Below, piece by piece: positions 1 to 5,877 of a stretch of DNA of 5,877 bases. The notes below the pieces were generated by a model that did no database searches, was not told the origin of the DNA, and saw nothing but the letters and a program-made list of their open reading frames with translations. The first letter of the stretch is position 1. Each line of letters starts with the position of its first letter. Source of the stretch: Verrucomicrobiota bacterium (GTDB taxonomy: Bacteria; Verrucomicrobiota; Kiritimatiellia; B70-G9); NCBI GenBank assembly GCA_003641465.1, contig QNAJ01000104.1, positions 1-5,877 on the forward strand. Direction: 5' to 3'. A program made the position numbers and the translations under genes.

Positions 1-101
1 GATTTGCATTGGATAGTACGGCTGGCACGCGGACCCAGTGACCGCTGACGCAATGCGAAAAACGACTGCCGCCTGTCACTTCGAACAATCGCCCCGCCCG
101 T

Positions 102-293
102 TCATCCCCGTGCCCGCGCCTTGGCCCGGGCAGCCTTGCGCCGTCGGCGCTCACTGGGTTTCTCATAGTGGCGGTGCATGCGGATTTCCCGCATGATGCC
201 CTCTTTGTCCAGCTTTTTCTTGAGTCGTTTAATGGCGCGGTCTACCGACTCGCCCTTCTTGAGCCTGACTTCTGCGATAGCCGTTTTGATCAC
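102..293 (-). CDS. rpsU: Small ribosomal subunit protein bS21
   Basis: bS21 is a small, very basic 30S protein that sits close to the 3' end of 16S rRNA and helps translation initiation. The reading frame shows the family core: VRLKKGESVDRAIKR, then a lysine-rich helix, EGIMREIR, the hallmark HYEKPSERRRRK and an Arg/Ala tail, ending in TGA at 104-102. The start is unclear because no ATG lies in frame upstream of the core. The nearest ordinary start is GTG at 293-291, giving 63 residues; I use it here. An ACG at 284-282 would give 60 residues, would place Val-Arg at positions 6-7 as in E. coli bS21, and lies 8 bases after the GGAG. The open frame continues to a TTG at 398, but that part lies upstream of the likely promoter and is not bS21-like. 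The gene is single and divergent from the glycosyltransferase gene. Identity is secure; the N-terminus is not. Confidence 0.93.
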   Translation of the reverse strand: MIKTAIAEVRLKKGESVDRAIKRLKKKLDKEGIMREIRMHRHYEKPSERRRRKAARAKARARG

Positions 294-300
294 TCCCTTC
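288..300 (-). promoter_or_regulatory. Extended Shine-Dalgarno-like element of rpsU
   Basis: Read on the minus strand this is GAAGGGAGTGATC. The exact complement of the usual bacterial 16S rRNA 3' end is TAAGGAGGTGATC, so 10 of 13 bases are identical and one further position can form a G-U pair. Most genes match only four to six bases of this. The core GGAG lies 8 bases before the ACG at 284 and 14 bases before the ATC at 278. The element contains the candidate GTG start at 293, so it and that start are competing explanations of the same bases. The organism's own 16S end is not in the window; I assume the common sequence. Confidence 0.5.
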
Positions 301-325
301 AAATCCGGCTTGGTGACAGGCGAAC

Positions 326-353
326 AATTTACCAGGATGTTCCTGCAAGTCAA
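326..353 (-). promoter_or_regulatory. Candidate sigma-70 type promoter for rpsU
   Basis: On the minus strand a -35 element TTGACT (353-348, five of six consensus bases) is followed after 16 bases by TAAATT (331-326, four of six). TGG stands directly before it, which makes an extended -10. Transcription would begin near 319-317, leaving a leader of about 25-35 bases that includes the long Shine-Dalgarno match. This placement argues that the in-frame TTG codons at 398 and 353 are not the translation start. Confidence 0.55.
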
Positions 354-413
354 CTCAGATCCGCCCGCAGGAGTGTAGACAAACCCCTGCCCGGTCAATT
401 ACGCTGTTCGGAC

Positions 414-1883
414 ATGAAACCACCGCGTGAGGGACGGGAGGGCACGGCTGGCGTGCATGCGGGACGGCCGGCCTTCATAGTGTTCGGTGTGGCCGCAATC
501 CTGCGACTGCTTCTCGTTCTTGACTATTCTCAGGGAGATTTCGCCTGCTGCCCTATTCTGGATCAGTTGGAATATGTCCAGACCGCCCGCAAATTGGCCG
601 GAGGAGAACCGGTGGCGCTGGTATGGCGGGCTCCCCTGTACGTGCATTTTGTAGCTGTAGTGTTTCGGTCAGGGGGTGGGGAGGAAATCGCAGTCCGCGT
701 GGTCCAGGCATTTCTGTCCGCCGCTACCGCCGCACTGGTCTATGCAATCGGACGGACTCTGCTGGGGACGGCGGCGGGGATAGCGGCGGGTCTGGCTTTC
801 GCGGTCCACTGGTCATCAATCCTTTACTGCACTCAGATTGTTCCGGTAACCCTGTTCAGCTTTCTGGCAACCGCTGCGATGTATCTGCTCTGCAGGTACG
901 GGAGCGCAGCGGCAAGGGCGGCAGCCGGATTTTCGGCGGGGTTGGCGACCTTAACTCGGCCTACGATGATCCCGTCACTTGCGGCGTGGGGCGTCTGGTG
1001 CCTGGCGGGGGTCCGTACATCTCCCCGGAGAGCTCTCAGGGGCCTGATTGCATTTGCGGCGGCCGCCTCAATGGTGATCGGGCCGGTGGTTTACTCCTCT
1101 TCGAAGCGTGCCGGCGGCGCGGTCCCCCTGAGTCCCCTCGGGGGGTACAATCTTTTCGTCGGCAATAATCCGGAGAGTGACGGGAAGACTGTCTGGGCAT
1201 CAGAGCGCGCCCTCAGGCGAGCAGGTATTTCAGTGGCCTTGCAACCGTCGGAATATCAGCGCCGCTATCTGAGACTGGTATGGCATTATGTCCGGGAGCA
1301 TCCGGTGAGAGAGACGGCGCTGCTTCTGCGCAAGTGCTACTACCTGATCAACGATTACCGGATTTCGAGTACTTTCGATATGGATCTGATGGAGAGAAAT
1401 CTGAGCCTGCCGTTCCGCATTCTGGCGGGGCTGCCCTTTAACGGCATCATATGGCCCCTGGGGATCCTTGGTCTTGCGGTGGCAGGCTTCCGCGATCGCC
1501 GCGTGACCTGGGTCTCGCTTTTTGTCCTCTCCTACGCTGCTACGGTAATTATCTTTTTTGTCAATGAAAGGCTGCGGCTGCCGCTGCTGCCCGGTCTCAT
1601 CATCCTTGCCGCGGCCGGCATCAGACATATCGTCGCGGCAACTCGAGGTGACCGGGTGCGGATGGCGGTTTTTCTGGTGGTACTCCTGGTGATCTGCAAC
1701 AGCCGACTGATGGGTGTGGCTGATCCCCGGGATCTGGTGGAGCTGGATATCCGTCATGCCTGGGCCTTCTATCTCGCGGGACGGGTAGAATCCTGCCGCG
1801 AAGCCGCCGATCGCGTTCGGCGGTGGGCCCCCGGGCATCCGCGCCTGCTTCAGTTGGAAAGGCTGCTCAGCGAGAGTAAGTGA
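414..1883 (+). CDS. GT-C family integral membrane glycosyltransferase (PMT/ArnT-like)
   Basis: The 489-residue protein is mostly hydrophobic, with about ten or eleven membrane helices (roughly 20-37, 95-112, 118-137, 143-161, 168-199, 208-226, 341-359, 364-382, 388-407 and 416-431). Its layout fits membrane glycosyltransferases that move sugars from polyprenyl-phosphate carriers on the outer face of the cytoplasmic membrane. These include an acidic first loop with Asp50 and Glu53 (ILDQLEY), then WRAPLY, a GGYNLFVGNNP motif at 243-253 in the large loop, and the arginine-proline motif RLRLPLLPG at 386-394. Donor and acceptor cannot be read from the sequence. The last 45 residues (about 445-489) look like a single TPR-like helical pair. 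The ATG at 414 has no good ribosome site; a GTG at 453, 11 bases after GGAGG (437-441), would give 476 residues and is a real alternative. The open frame reaches back to 168, but that part is antisense to rpsU. Class is fairly sure, specificity unknown. Confidence 0.82.
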   Translation: MKPPREGREGTAGVHAGRPAFIVFGVAAILRLLLVLDYSQGDFACCPILDQLEYVQTARKLAGGEPVALVWRAPLYVHFVAVVFRSGGGEEIAVRVVQAFLSAATAALVYAIGRTLLGTAAGIAAGLAFAVHWSSILYCTQIVPVTLFSFLATAAMYLLCRYGSAAARAAAGFSAGLATLTRPTMIPSLAAWGVWCLAGVRTSPRRALRGLIAFAAAASMVIGPVVYSSSKRAGGAVPLSPLGGYNLFVGNNPESDGKTVWASERALRRAGISVALQPSEYQRRYLRLVWHYVREHPVRETALLLRKCYYLINDYRISSTFDMDLMERNLSLPFRILAGLPFNGIIWPLGILGLAVAGFRDRRVTWVSLFVLSYAATVIIFFVNERLRLPLLPGLIILAAAGIRHIVAATRGDRVRMAVFLVVLLVICNSRLMGVADPRDLVELDIRHAWAFYLAGRVESCREAADRVRRWAPGHPRLLQLERLLSESK

Positions 1884-1917
1884 GGGATCAGAAGGGACCA
1901 CGCTGAAAAGAAGGGGG

Positions 1918-3222
1918 TCAGGGCCTGCCGACGCAGGAGTAATCAAACCCCATTTCACGCATGGTCCGGGGATCGAACATATTGCGTCCGTCAATGATTG
2001 CAGGGCATTTCATTGCCTCCTTCAGGCGGGCCAGGTCGATTTGCCTGATTTGGGGCCAGTCGGTCAGAATAAGAAGAAGCTCGGCCCCCTTCGCACATTC
2101 CAGGGGATCATCAAAGTAATCCAGATCCGGGTAGACACTGCGGAATTTTTCCGTTGCCACAGGATCCCAGAGACGCAGCTTTGCCTTCTCTTTGAGAAGC
2201 TCGGATACGAAATACAGGGATGGCGCCTCGCGAATGTCATCCGTACCCGGCTTGAAGGCCAGTCCAAAGATGGCGATGACCTTGTCCTGGATGACCCACA
2301 GCTCATGCTGAATCTTGCGCAGGAGATGTTCCCGCTGGCCCTGGTTGATCCGCTGAACTTCCCGCAGCAGGCGGAAATCGTAACCGAGCTGATCCGCGAG
2401 ATGTACGAATGCGTCCACGTCTTTGGGGAAGCACGAGCCGCCGTATCCCACCCCGGCCCGCAGGAAACTTGGTCCGATCCGGGGATCGAGTCCCATCCCG
2501 TGGGCGACCTGTTCGATATCCGCGCCCGCCAGCTCGCACACCCGGCTGACAGCGTTGATAAAGGAGATCTTGGTGGCCAGAAATGAGTTGGAGGCGTGCT
2601 TGGTCAATTCGGCGCTGGGAATGTTCATAACCAGGAACTCGCAGCCCGACCGTGAAATTATGGGCTCGTAAATCTCGCGCAGGAGCCGGGCGGCACGCTC
2701 ACTTTCCACGCCAACCACAATCCGGTCCGGGTTGAAAGCATCATGAACTGCGGAACCTTCCCTCAGAAACTCCGGATTGGAGGCCACGTCAAAATCCACT
2801 TTCTCGCGCAGGTATTTGGAGACGGTCCGTTTGAGCTGGATCCCCGTGTTTACCGGAACGGTGCTCTTCTCCACCAGCAGGCGGTAATCGGTCATGTGTG
2901 CAGCCACCTGCCGCCCGACCTGTTCCACGTAGGATAAATTCGGCTCTCCGTGGTAACCCGGGGGCGTTCCCACGGCGATGAATATCACTTCTGCGAACTC
3001 AGTACCTTCTTTTATGGATGTAGTAAAGCGAAGCCGTTCCTTGTCCATATTCCGGATCACCAGATCTTCCAGACCTTCCTCGTAAATCGGCATCCGGCGT
3101 TTGGTCAGCATCTCTATCTTGCGGGCGTCGTTGTCCACACACAGGACGTTGTGTCCGATCTCCGCAAAGCAGGTACCGGTGACCAGACCCACATATCCGG
3201 CTCCGACCATGGTGATTTTCAT
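1918..3222 (-). CDS. ugd: UDP-glucose 6-dehydrogenase
   Basis: This cytoplasmic enzyme oxidises UDP-glucose twice with NAD+ to UDP-glucuronate, a precursor of acidic exopolysaccharides, lipid A sugars and, by decarboxylation, UDP-xylose. The 434 residues are full length for the bacterial family. Visible parts in order: Rossmann motif GAGYVG at 7-12 with Asp30 for NAD ribose; VEKSTVPVNTG at 117-127; NPEFLREGSA at 149-158 with Glu151 and Glu155; Lys208 and Asn212 in the central helix; the catalytic cysteine Cys264 in GGSCFPKD with Asp268; and GLAFKPGTDDIRE at 320-332 opening the UDP-binding C-terminal domain. All residues known to be needed are present. The ATG at 3222 has a strong site GGGAGGAA (3235-3228) five bases upstream. 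GDP-mannose dehydrogenase is the closest alternative, but the GVGYGGSCFPKD and KPGTDD form is that of UDP-glucose enzymes. The gene stands alone between a convergent and a divergent neighbour. Confidence 0.95.
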   Translation of the reverse strand: MKITMVGAGYVGLVTGTCFAEIGHNVLCVDNDARKIEMLTKRRMPIYEEGLEDLVIRNMDKERLRFTTSIKEGTEFAEVIFIAVGTPPGYHGEPNLSYVEQVGRQVAAHMTDYRLLVEKSTVPVNTGIQLKRTVSKYLREKVDFDVASNPEFLREGSAVHDAFNPDRIVVGVESERAARLLREIYEPIISRSGCEFLVMNIPSAELTKHASNSFLATKISFINAVSRVCELAGADIEQVAHGMGLDPRIGPSFLRAGVGYGGSCFPKDVDAFVHLADQLGYDFRLLREVQRINQGQREHLLRKIQHELWVIQDKVIAIFGLAFKPGTDDIREAPSLYFVSELLKEKAKLRLWDPVATEKFRSVYPDLDYFDDPLECAKGAELLLILTDWPQIRQIDLARLKEAMKCPAIIDGRNMFDPRTMREMGFDYSCVGRP

Positions 3223-3265
3223 CTGTGTTCCTCCCGCAGCCCTTAGTATCCCAGCAAGGCCCTAA

Positions 3266-3295
3266 TTGGTAGGATATCCGGCGCGCACAAGTCAA
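3266..3295 (-). promoter_or_regulatory. Candidate promoter for ugd
   Basis: On the minus strand TTGACT (3295-3290) is followed after 18 bases by TACCAA (3271-3266). The -35 is strong and shares the octamer TTGACTTG with the rpsU promoter; the -10 is poor (three of six). Transcription would begin near 3259, giving a leader of about 37 bases that holds the ribosome site. The -35 supports the call; the -10 assignment is tentative. Confidence 0.35.
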
Positions 3296-3353
3296 CCAGT
3301 ATTCTCGGTGTGGCCGGGATGAGGAGCGGGGGCGGGAAAAGTGACTGGTAAAG

Positions 3354-3362
3354 TGCTATACT
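3354..3362 (+). promoter_or_regulatory. Extended -10 promoter for the glucan phosphorylase gene
   Basis: The plus strand reads TGCTATACT: a TGn extension followed by TATACT, five of six bases of the -10 consensus. No recognisable -35 lies 15-19 bases upstream, which is typical of extended -10 promoters. A start near 3369 would give a leader of about 155 bases before the ATG at 3525. The ugd promoter on the other strand lies about 60 bases to the left, so the two divergent promoters do not overlap. Confidence 0.5.
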
Positions 3363-3411
3363 AAGTGGCATGCAGCGTGTAGAATCGGACGCGTTTTTTT
3401 CCGTAATGCAG

Positions 3412-3450
3412 GCCGACGGATGAAGACAGGCAGCCTTTATTGCCGTCGGC
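3412..3450 (+). promoter_or_regulatory. Stem-loop in the phosphorylase leader
   Basis: GCCGACGG (3412-3419) and CCGTCGGC (3443-3450) form a perfect 8-bp GC-rich stem closing a 23-base loop. It lies between the candidate promoter and the ribosome site at 3510-3515, and no T-run follows, so it is not an intrinsic terminator. It could be an RNA leader structure or a widely spaced operator half-site pair. I do not recognise it as a known riboswitch. Confidence 0.4.
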
Positions 3451-3524
3451 GCAGTGTACTTTCGTGATTCTGGCATAAGCGCACAAAAGAGAGATCTGCT
3501 GATTGATGAAAGGAGAGAAGCTCC

Positions 3525-5684
3525 ATGCCCACGGCTGACATTCACGTACCCAATGAGGTTTCCCGGCTCACGGAACTGGCCTACAACCTGTGGTGGACGT
3601 GGACTCCCCGTGCCCGCCGGCTGTTCGCCAGCATAGACAAGCAGTTGTGGGCCCGGTACCGCAATCCGGTGCAGCTGCTGATCAATATCGAGCCTCACGC
3701 CTGGCGAACGGTGATTGAGGACGGCGGACAATTCATTTCGGATTACCGGCGGGTGATCCGTGAATTCGACGCCTATATGAAGCCGGAGAACCCAACCTGG
3801 TTCGAGCGCAATTTCCCCGACTACAAGGGAGGACCGGTTGCCTATTTCTCACCGGAATACGGGTTGCATGAGTCGATCGGAATCTATTGCGGGGGACTGG
3901 GGGTGCTTTCCGGGGACCATGCCAAGGCGGCCAGTGATCTGGGCCTGCCGTTCGTGGGAGTGGGCCTGCTGTATCGCTACGGGTATTTTCAGCAGGCGGT
4001 GGATCCGGACGGTCGCCAGCACCATATTTTCAGCGAAATAGATTTCCTGCGCCTGCCGATCAGTCCGGTCTACGCCACCACCGGCCGGCCTCTCCTGGTG
4101 GAAGTGGATTTCCCGGGAAGAAGTGTCTATGCACGTGTCTGGCACATGAAGGTCGGCAGAGTGGATCTGTATCTTCTGGATACCGACATTGAAGAGAACG
4201 ATCCGGCCGACCGTCCGATTACGGCGCAGCTCTATGTTCGCGGCCGCGAAATGCGCCTCTGCCAGGAATGGCTCCTGGGCATCGGCGGCGTGCGGGCTCT
4301 GCGGGCGATGCAGATCAACCCGGCGGTGTGGCATATCAATGAGGGGCACTCCGCTTTCCTCCTGCTGGAGCGCCTGGCGGAGGAACGCCGAGACGGGAAG
4401 AGTTGGTCGGAAGCCGTGGAGAGTGTGCGCCGCGGGACGGTATTCACCACTCACACGCCGGTACCGGCGGGAAATGAGGCATTCGACAGGGGGCTTGTGT
4501 ACCGGTATCTGCAGCCATTCTGCGAAAAGCATAATATGGAATGCAGTGCCCTGATGGACATGGCCAAATCATACCCCGAAGGGGCGACCCAGCCGTTCAA
4601 CCTTACTGCCTTAGCGCTCCGTTTGAGCCGCTACGCCAACGGGGTGAGCCGGATTCATGGAGAGGTCGCCCGCCAGATGTGGGGACACATTCTTTCCGAT
4701 GCGGGGGAACGTACGGAGTCATCCGGACCGAGCGGTCCCCGAAGCATCGATTACATCACCAACGGGGTACACGTGGCAACCTGGCTGGGCCATGATGTCC
4801 GGACCATGATAGAGGAGAAACTGGGTAGAGATTGGCTTATGAAAGAAGACCAGCCTGACTTCTGGGAACAACTTCGTAGGATTCCGGACCGGGAAATATG
4901 GGAAGCCCATCAGAACCAGAAAGACCGCCTCATCCGATTCGTGCGCCATCGCCTTCTCAAGCAACTGTCGCGTCATGGAAAGAGTCCGGACGAACTGCGC
5001 GAGGTACATCATGCGCTCGATCCCAACGTACTTACCATCGGGTTCGCCCGCCGGTTCGCCACCTATAAGCGGGCCTACCTGCTTTTTAATGACTACAACC
5101 GTCTCAAGAGCATCATAACCGACCGGGAACACCCGGTGCAGATCATCTTTTCCGGAAAGGCCCACCCGGCGGACGAGGCGGGGCAGGAACTTGTCCGGCA
5201 AATCGTAAATCTGGCCTTCTACTCGGAACTGAAAGGTTACGTGTTCTTCATCGAGAATTATGATATGCGGGTGGCGCGCCACCTGGTTCAGGGGGTTGAT
5301 GTCTGGCTGAATACTCCCCGCAAGCCGCGTGAAGCCAGCGGGACCAGCGGTATGAAAGCCGCCCTGAACGGGGCGGTGAATGTGAGCATTGCGGATGGCT
5401 GGTGGCCGGAAGCCTACAACGGCCAGAACGGCTGGGTGATCGGGGATGGCAAGGGGTTTGACAATGACGAAATGCAGGATTACGCAGACGCAGCTTCGCT
5501 GTACGAACTCCTGGAGAAGGAGATACTGCCAGCGTACTACTCGGAACGGGAGGACGGGGTACCGCGGCGCTGGGTAGGTATAATGAAAGAAAGCATGATT
5601 ACGGTGGCGCCCCGTTTCAGCGCCACGCGCATGCTCCGCCAATATATTCAGGACGCTTACCGGCTTGCCGCTTCCCCTGACTGA
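3525..5684 (+). CDS. glgP: Alpha-glucan (glycogen/maltodextrin) phosphorylase, GT35 family
   Basis: The enzyme cleaves alpha-1,4-glucan with phosphate to release glucose-1-phosphate, using pyridoxal phosphate; it acts in the cytoplasm on glycogen or maltodextrins. The 719 residues belong to the subgroup with an N-terminal DUF3417 region (LAYNLWWTWTP at 18-28). The catalytic part follows: FSPEYGLHESIGIYCGGLG at 108-126 with the glycine-rich loop, GDHAKAASDLG at 130-140, HINEGHSAF at 270-278, FTTHTPVPAGNE at 307-318, the phosphate-site segment GFARRFATYKR at 506-516, FSGKAHPAD at 542-550, and the cofactor motif EASGTSGMK at 603-611 with Lys611 as the PLP Schiff-base residue. Classical enzymes read GTGNMK here; GTSGMK is typical of this subgroup. 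At 719 residues it is shorter than the roughly 820-850 I recall for many relatives, yet the known active-site segments are present. ATG 3525 follows AAGGAG (3510-3515) by nine bases. Glycogen versus maltodextrin preference cannot be told. Confidence 0.93.
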   Translation: MPTADIHVPNEVSRLTELAYNLWWTWTPRARRLFASIDKQLWARYRNPVQLLINIEPHAWRTVIEDGGQFISDYRRVIREFDAYMKPENPTWFERNFPDYKGGPVAYFSPEYGLHESIGIYCGGLGVLSGDHAKAASDLGLPFVGVGLLYRYGYFQQAVDPDGRQHHIFSEIDFLRLPISPVYATTGRPLLVEVDFPGRSVYARVWHMKVGRVDLYLLDTDIEENDPADRPITAQLYVRGREMRLCQEWLLGIGGVRALRAMQINPAVWHINEGHSAFLLLERLAEERRDGKSWSEAVESVRRGTVFTTHTPVPAGNEAFDRGLVYRYLQPFCEKHNMECSALMDMAKSYPEGATQPFNLTALALRLSRYANGVSRIHGEVARQMWGHILSDAGERTESSGPSGPRSIDYITNGVHVATWLGHDVRTMIEEKLGRDWLMKEDQPDFWEQLRRIPDREIWEAHQNQKDRLIRFVRHRLLKQLSRHGKSPDELREVHHALDPNVLTIGFARRFATYKRAYLLFNDYNRLKSIITDREHPVQIIFSGKAHPADEAGQELVRQIVNLAFYSELKGYVFFIENYDMRVARHLVQGVDVWLNTPRKPREASGTSGMKAALNGAVNVSIADGWWPEAYNGQNGWVIGDGKGFDNDEMQDYADAASLYELLEKEILPAYYSEREDGVPRRWVGIMKESMITVAPRFSATRMLRQYIQDAYRLAASPD

Positions 5685-5708
5685 CCCGGGCGGCGACGGA
5701 GTCCGGCA

Positions 5709-5877
5709 TCAGGGTAGCATCCATAACCGCCAGTAGGCCAATATTCCCAGCAGTGAGACCAGTACCAAAATGCGACGTTCGGCCGCAGTAAGCTCAACAC
5801 GGATTCTCGGGAGCCGCAAAAGGACAACTGCAGCGGAATATGTCATGAATACCGCCGCCGCCAGCAGCACGCAGACA
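5709..5877 (-). CDS. C-terminal part of an unidentified membrane protein (cut by window edge)
   Basis: The minus strand is open from the right edge (frame beginning at 5876) to a TGA at 5711-5709, giving 55 residues. They contain two hydrophobic stretches, about 1-20 (VCVLLAAAVFMTYSAAVVLL) and 36-49 (ILVLVSLLGILAYW). A charged linker joins them (RLPRIRVELTAAERR). The pattern suggests two membrane helices with a positively charged connecting loop. Its stop lies 24 bases beyond the phosphorylase stop, a normal convergent arrangement. An internal ATG at 5846 without a ribosome site could start a 45-residue protein, but continuation beyond the window is more likely. I do not recognise the family. 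Confidence 0.45.
   Translation of the reverse strand, partial: VCVLLAAAVFMTYSAAVVLLRLPRIRVELTAAERRILVLVSLLGILAYWRLWMLP

Noticed and set aside
1..48. Fifteen-codon plus-strand frame ending in TGA at 46-48
   Set aside because: It could be the tail of a gene to the left, but it is too short to distinguish from chance; nothing else in 1-101 is supported.
58..77. Possible rpsU terminator (imperfect GACAGGCGGCAGTC palindrome then T5 on the minus strand)
   Set aside because: The stem holds only three pairs before an A-A mismatch; too weak to annotate.
294..398. N-terminal extension of bS21 from a TTG at 398
   Set aside because: The extra residues do not resemble bS21 and most of the stretch lies upstream of the likely transcription start.
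168..413. In-frame upstream extension of the glycosyltransferase reading frame
   Set aside because: It runs antisense through rpsU, adds a non-hydrophobic sequence with no family character, and the membrane protein starts sensibly at 414 or 453.
1884..1917. Bidirectional terminator between the convergent glycosyltransferase and ugd stops
   Set aside because: I see no inverted repeat followed by a T-run in this 34-base gap.
1230..1994. Long minus-strand open frame opposite the glycosyltransferase gene
   Set aside because: It is rich in Pro, His, Gln and Arg without domain character, as expected of the antisense shadow of a GC-rich gene, and it overlaps ugd.
2041..2586. 181-codon plus-strand open frame opposite ugd
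   Set aside because: It is the antisense of a well-conserved enzyme and has no ribosome site or family features.
4719..5642. 307-codon minus-strand open frame inside the phosphorylase gene
   Set aside because: It is an antisense shadow: the plus-strand product is a clear enzyme across the whole stretch and the antisense product has no recognisable motif.
5685..5708. Terminator in the gap after the phosphorylase gene
   Set aside because: GC-rich with a CCCGGG palindrome but no stable stem and no T-run.

Overview
The window looks like ordinary chromosome from a GC-rich bacterium. It holds four clearly recognisable genes and the tail of a fifth, with no sign of mobile DNA, CRISPR repeats, phage genes or a defence cluster. 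The small ribosomal protein bS21, with its KKGESVDRAIKRLKKKLD core and arginine-rich tail, reminds me of versions from the Planctomycetes-Verrucomicrobia-Chlamydiae group. A two-membrane cell envelope would fit the sugar genes. This placement is an impression from memory, not a phylogeny.

Layout from left to right. Bases 1-101 carry nothing I can name. A minus-strand rpsU gene (bS21) ends at 102. Its conserved domain begins near 284 with no ATG in frame upstream. It is preceded by a good promoter and by a stretch that nearly matches the complement of the 16S rRNA 3' end. Divergently from it, a plus-strand gene (414-1883) encodes a polytopic GT-C type membrane glycosyltransferase. Its stop lies 34 bases from the stop of a convergent minus-strand UDP-glucose 6-dehydrogenase gene (1918-3222). 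A 302-base divergent spacer (3223-3524) holds candidate promoters for both flanking genes and a hairpin in the leader of the right-hand gene. That gene (3525-5684) encodes a PLP-dependent alpha-glucan phosphorylase with an N-terminal DUF3417 region. Finally, a minus-strand reading frame that enters from the right edge and stops at 5709 looks like the C-terminus of a membrane protein.

How the genes could work together: the phosphorylase releases glucose-1-phosphate from storage glucan. Once converted to UDP-glucose by an enzyme not seen here, this could feed the dehydrogenase, which makes UDP-glucuronate for envelope polysaccharide or lipid modification. The membrane glycosyltransferase would act on lipid-linked sugars in the same compartment. 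The genes are not one operon (orientations alternate -, +, -, +, -), so this is only a thematic link.

The most interesting point is the start of rpsU: no canonical start codon at the length-conserved position (an ACG sits there) together with an unusually long anti-Shine-Dalgarno match. This could mean translational autoregulation, a GTG start inside the match, or a sequence error. I found no convincing undescribed multi-gene system in this window.
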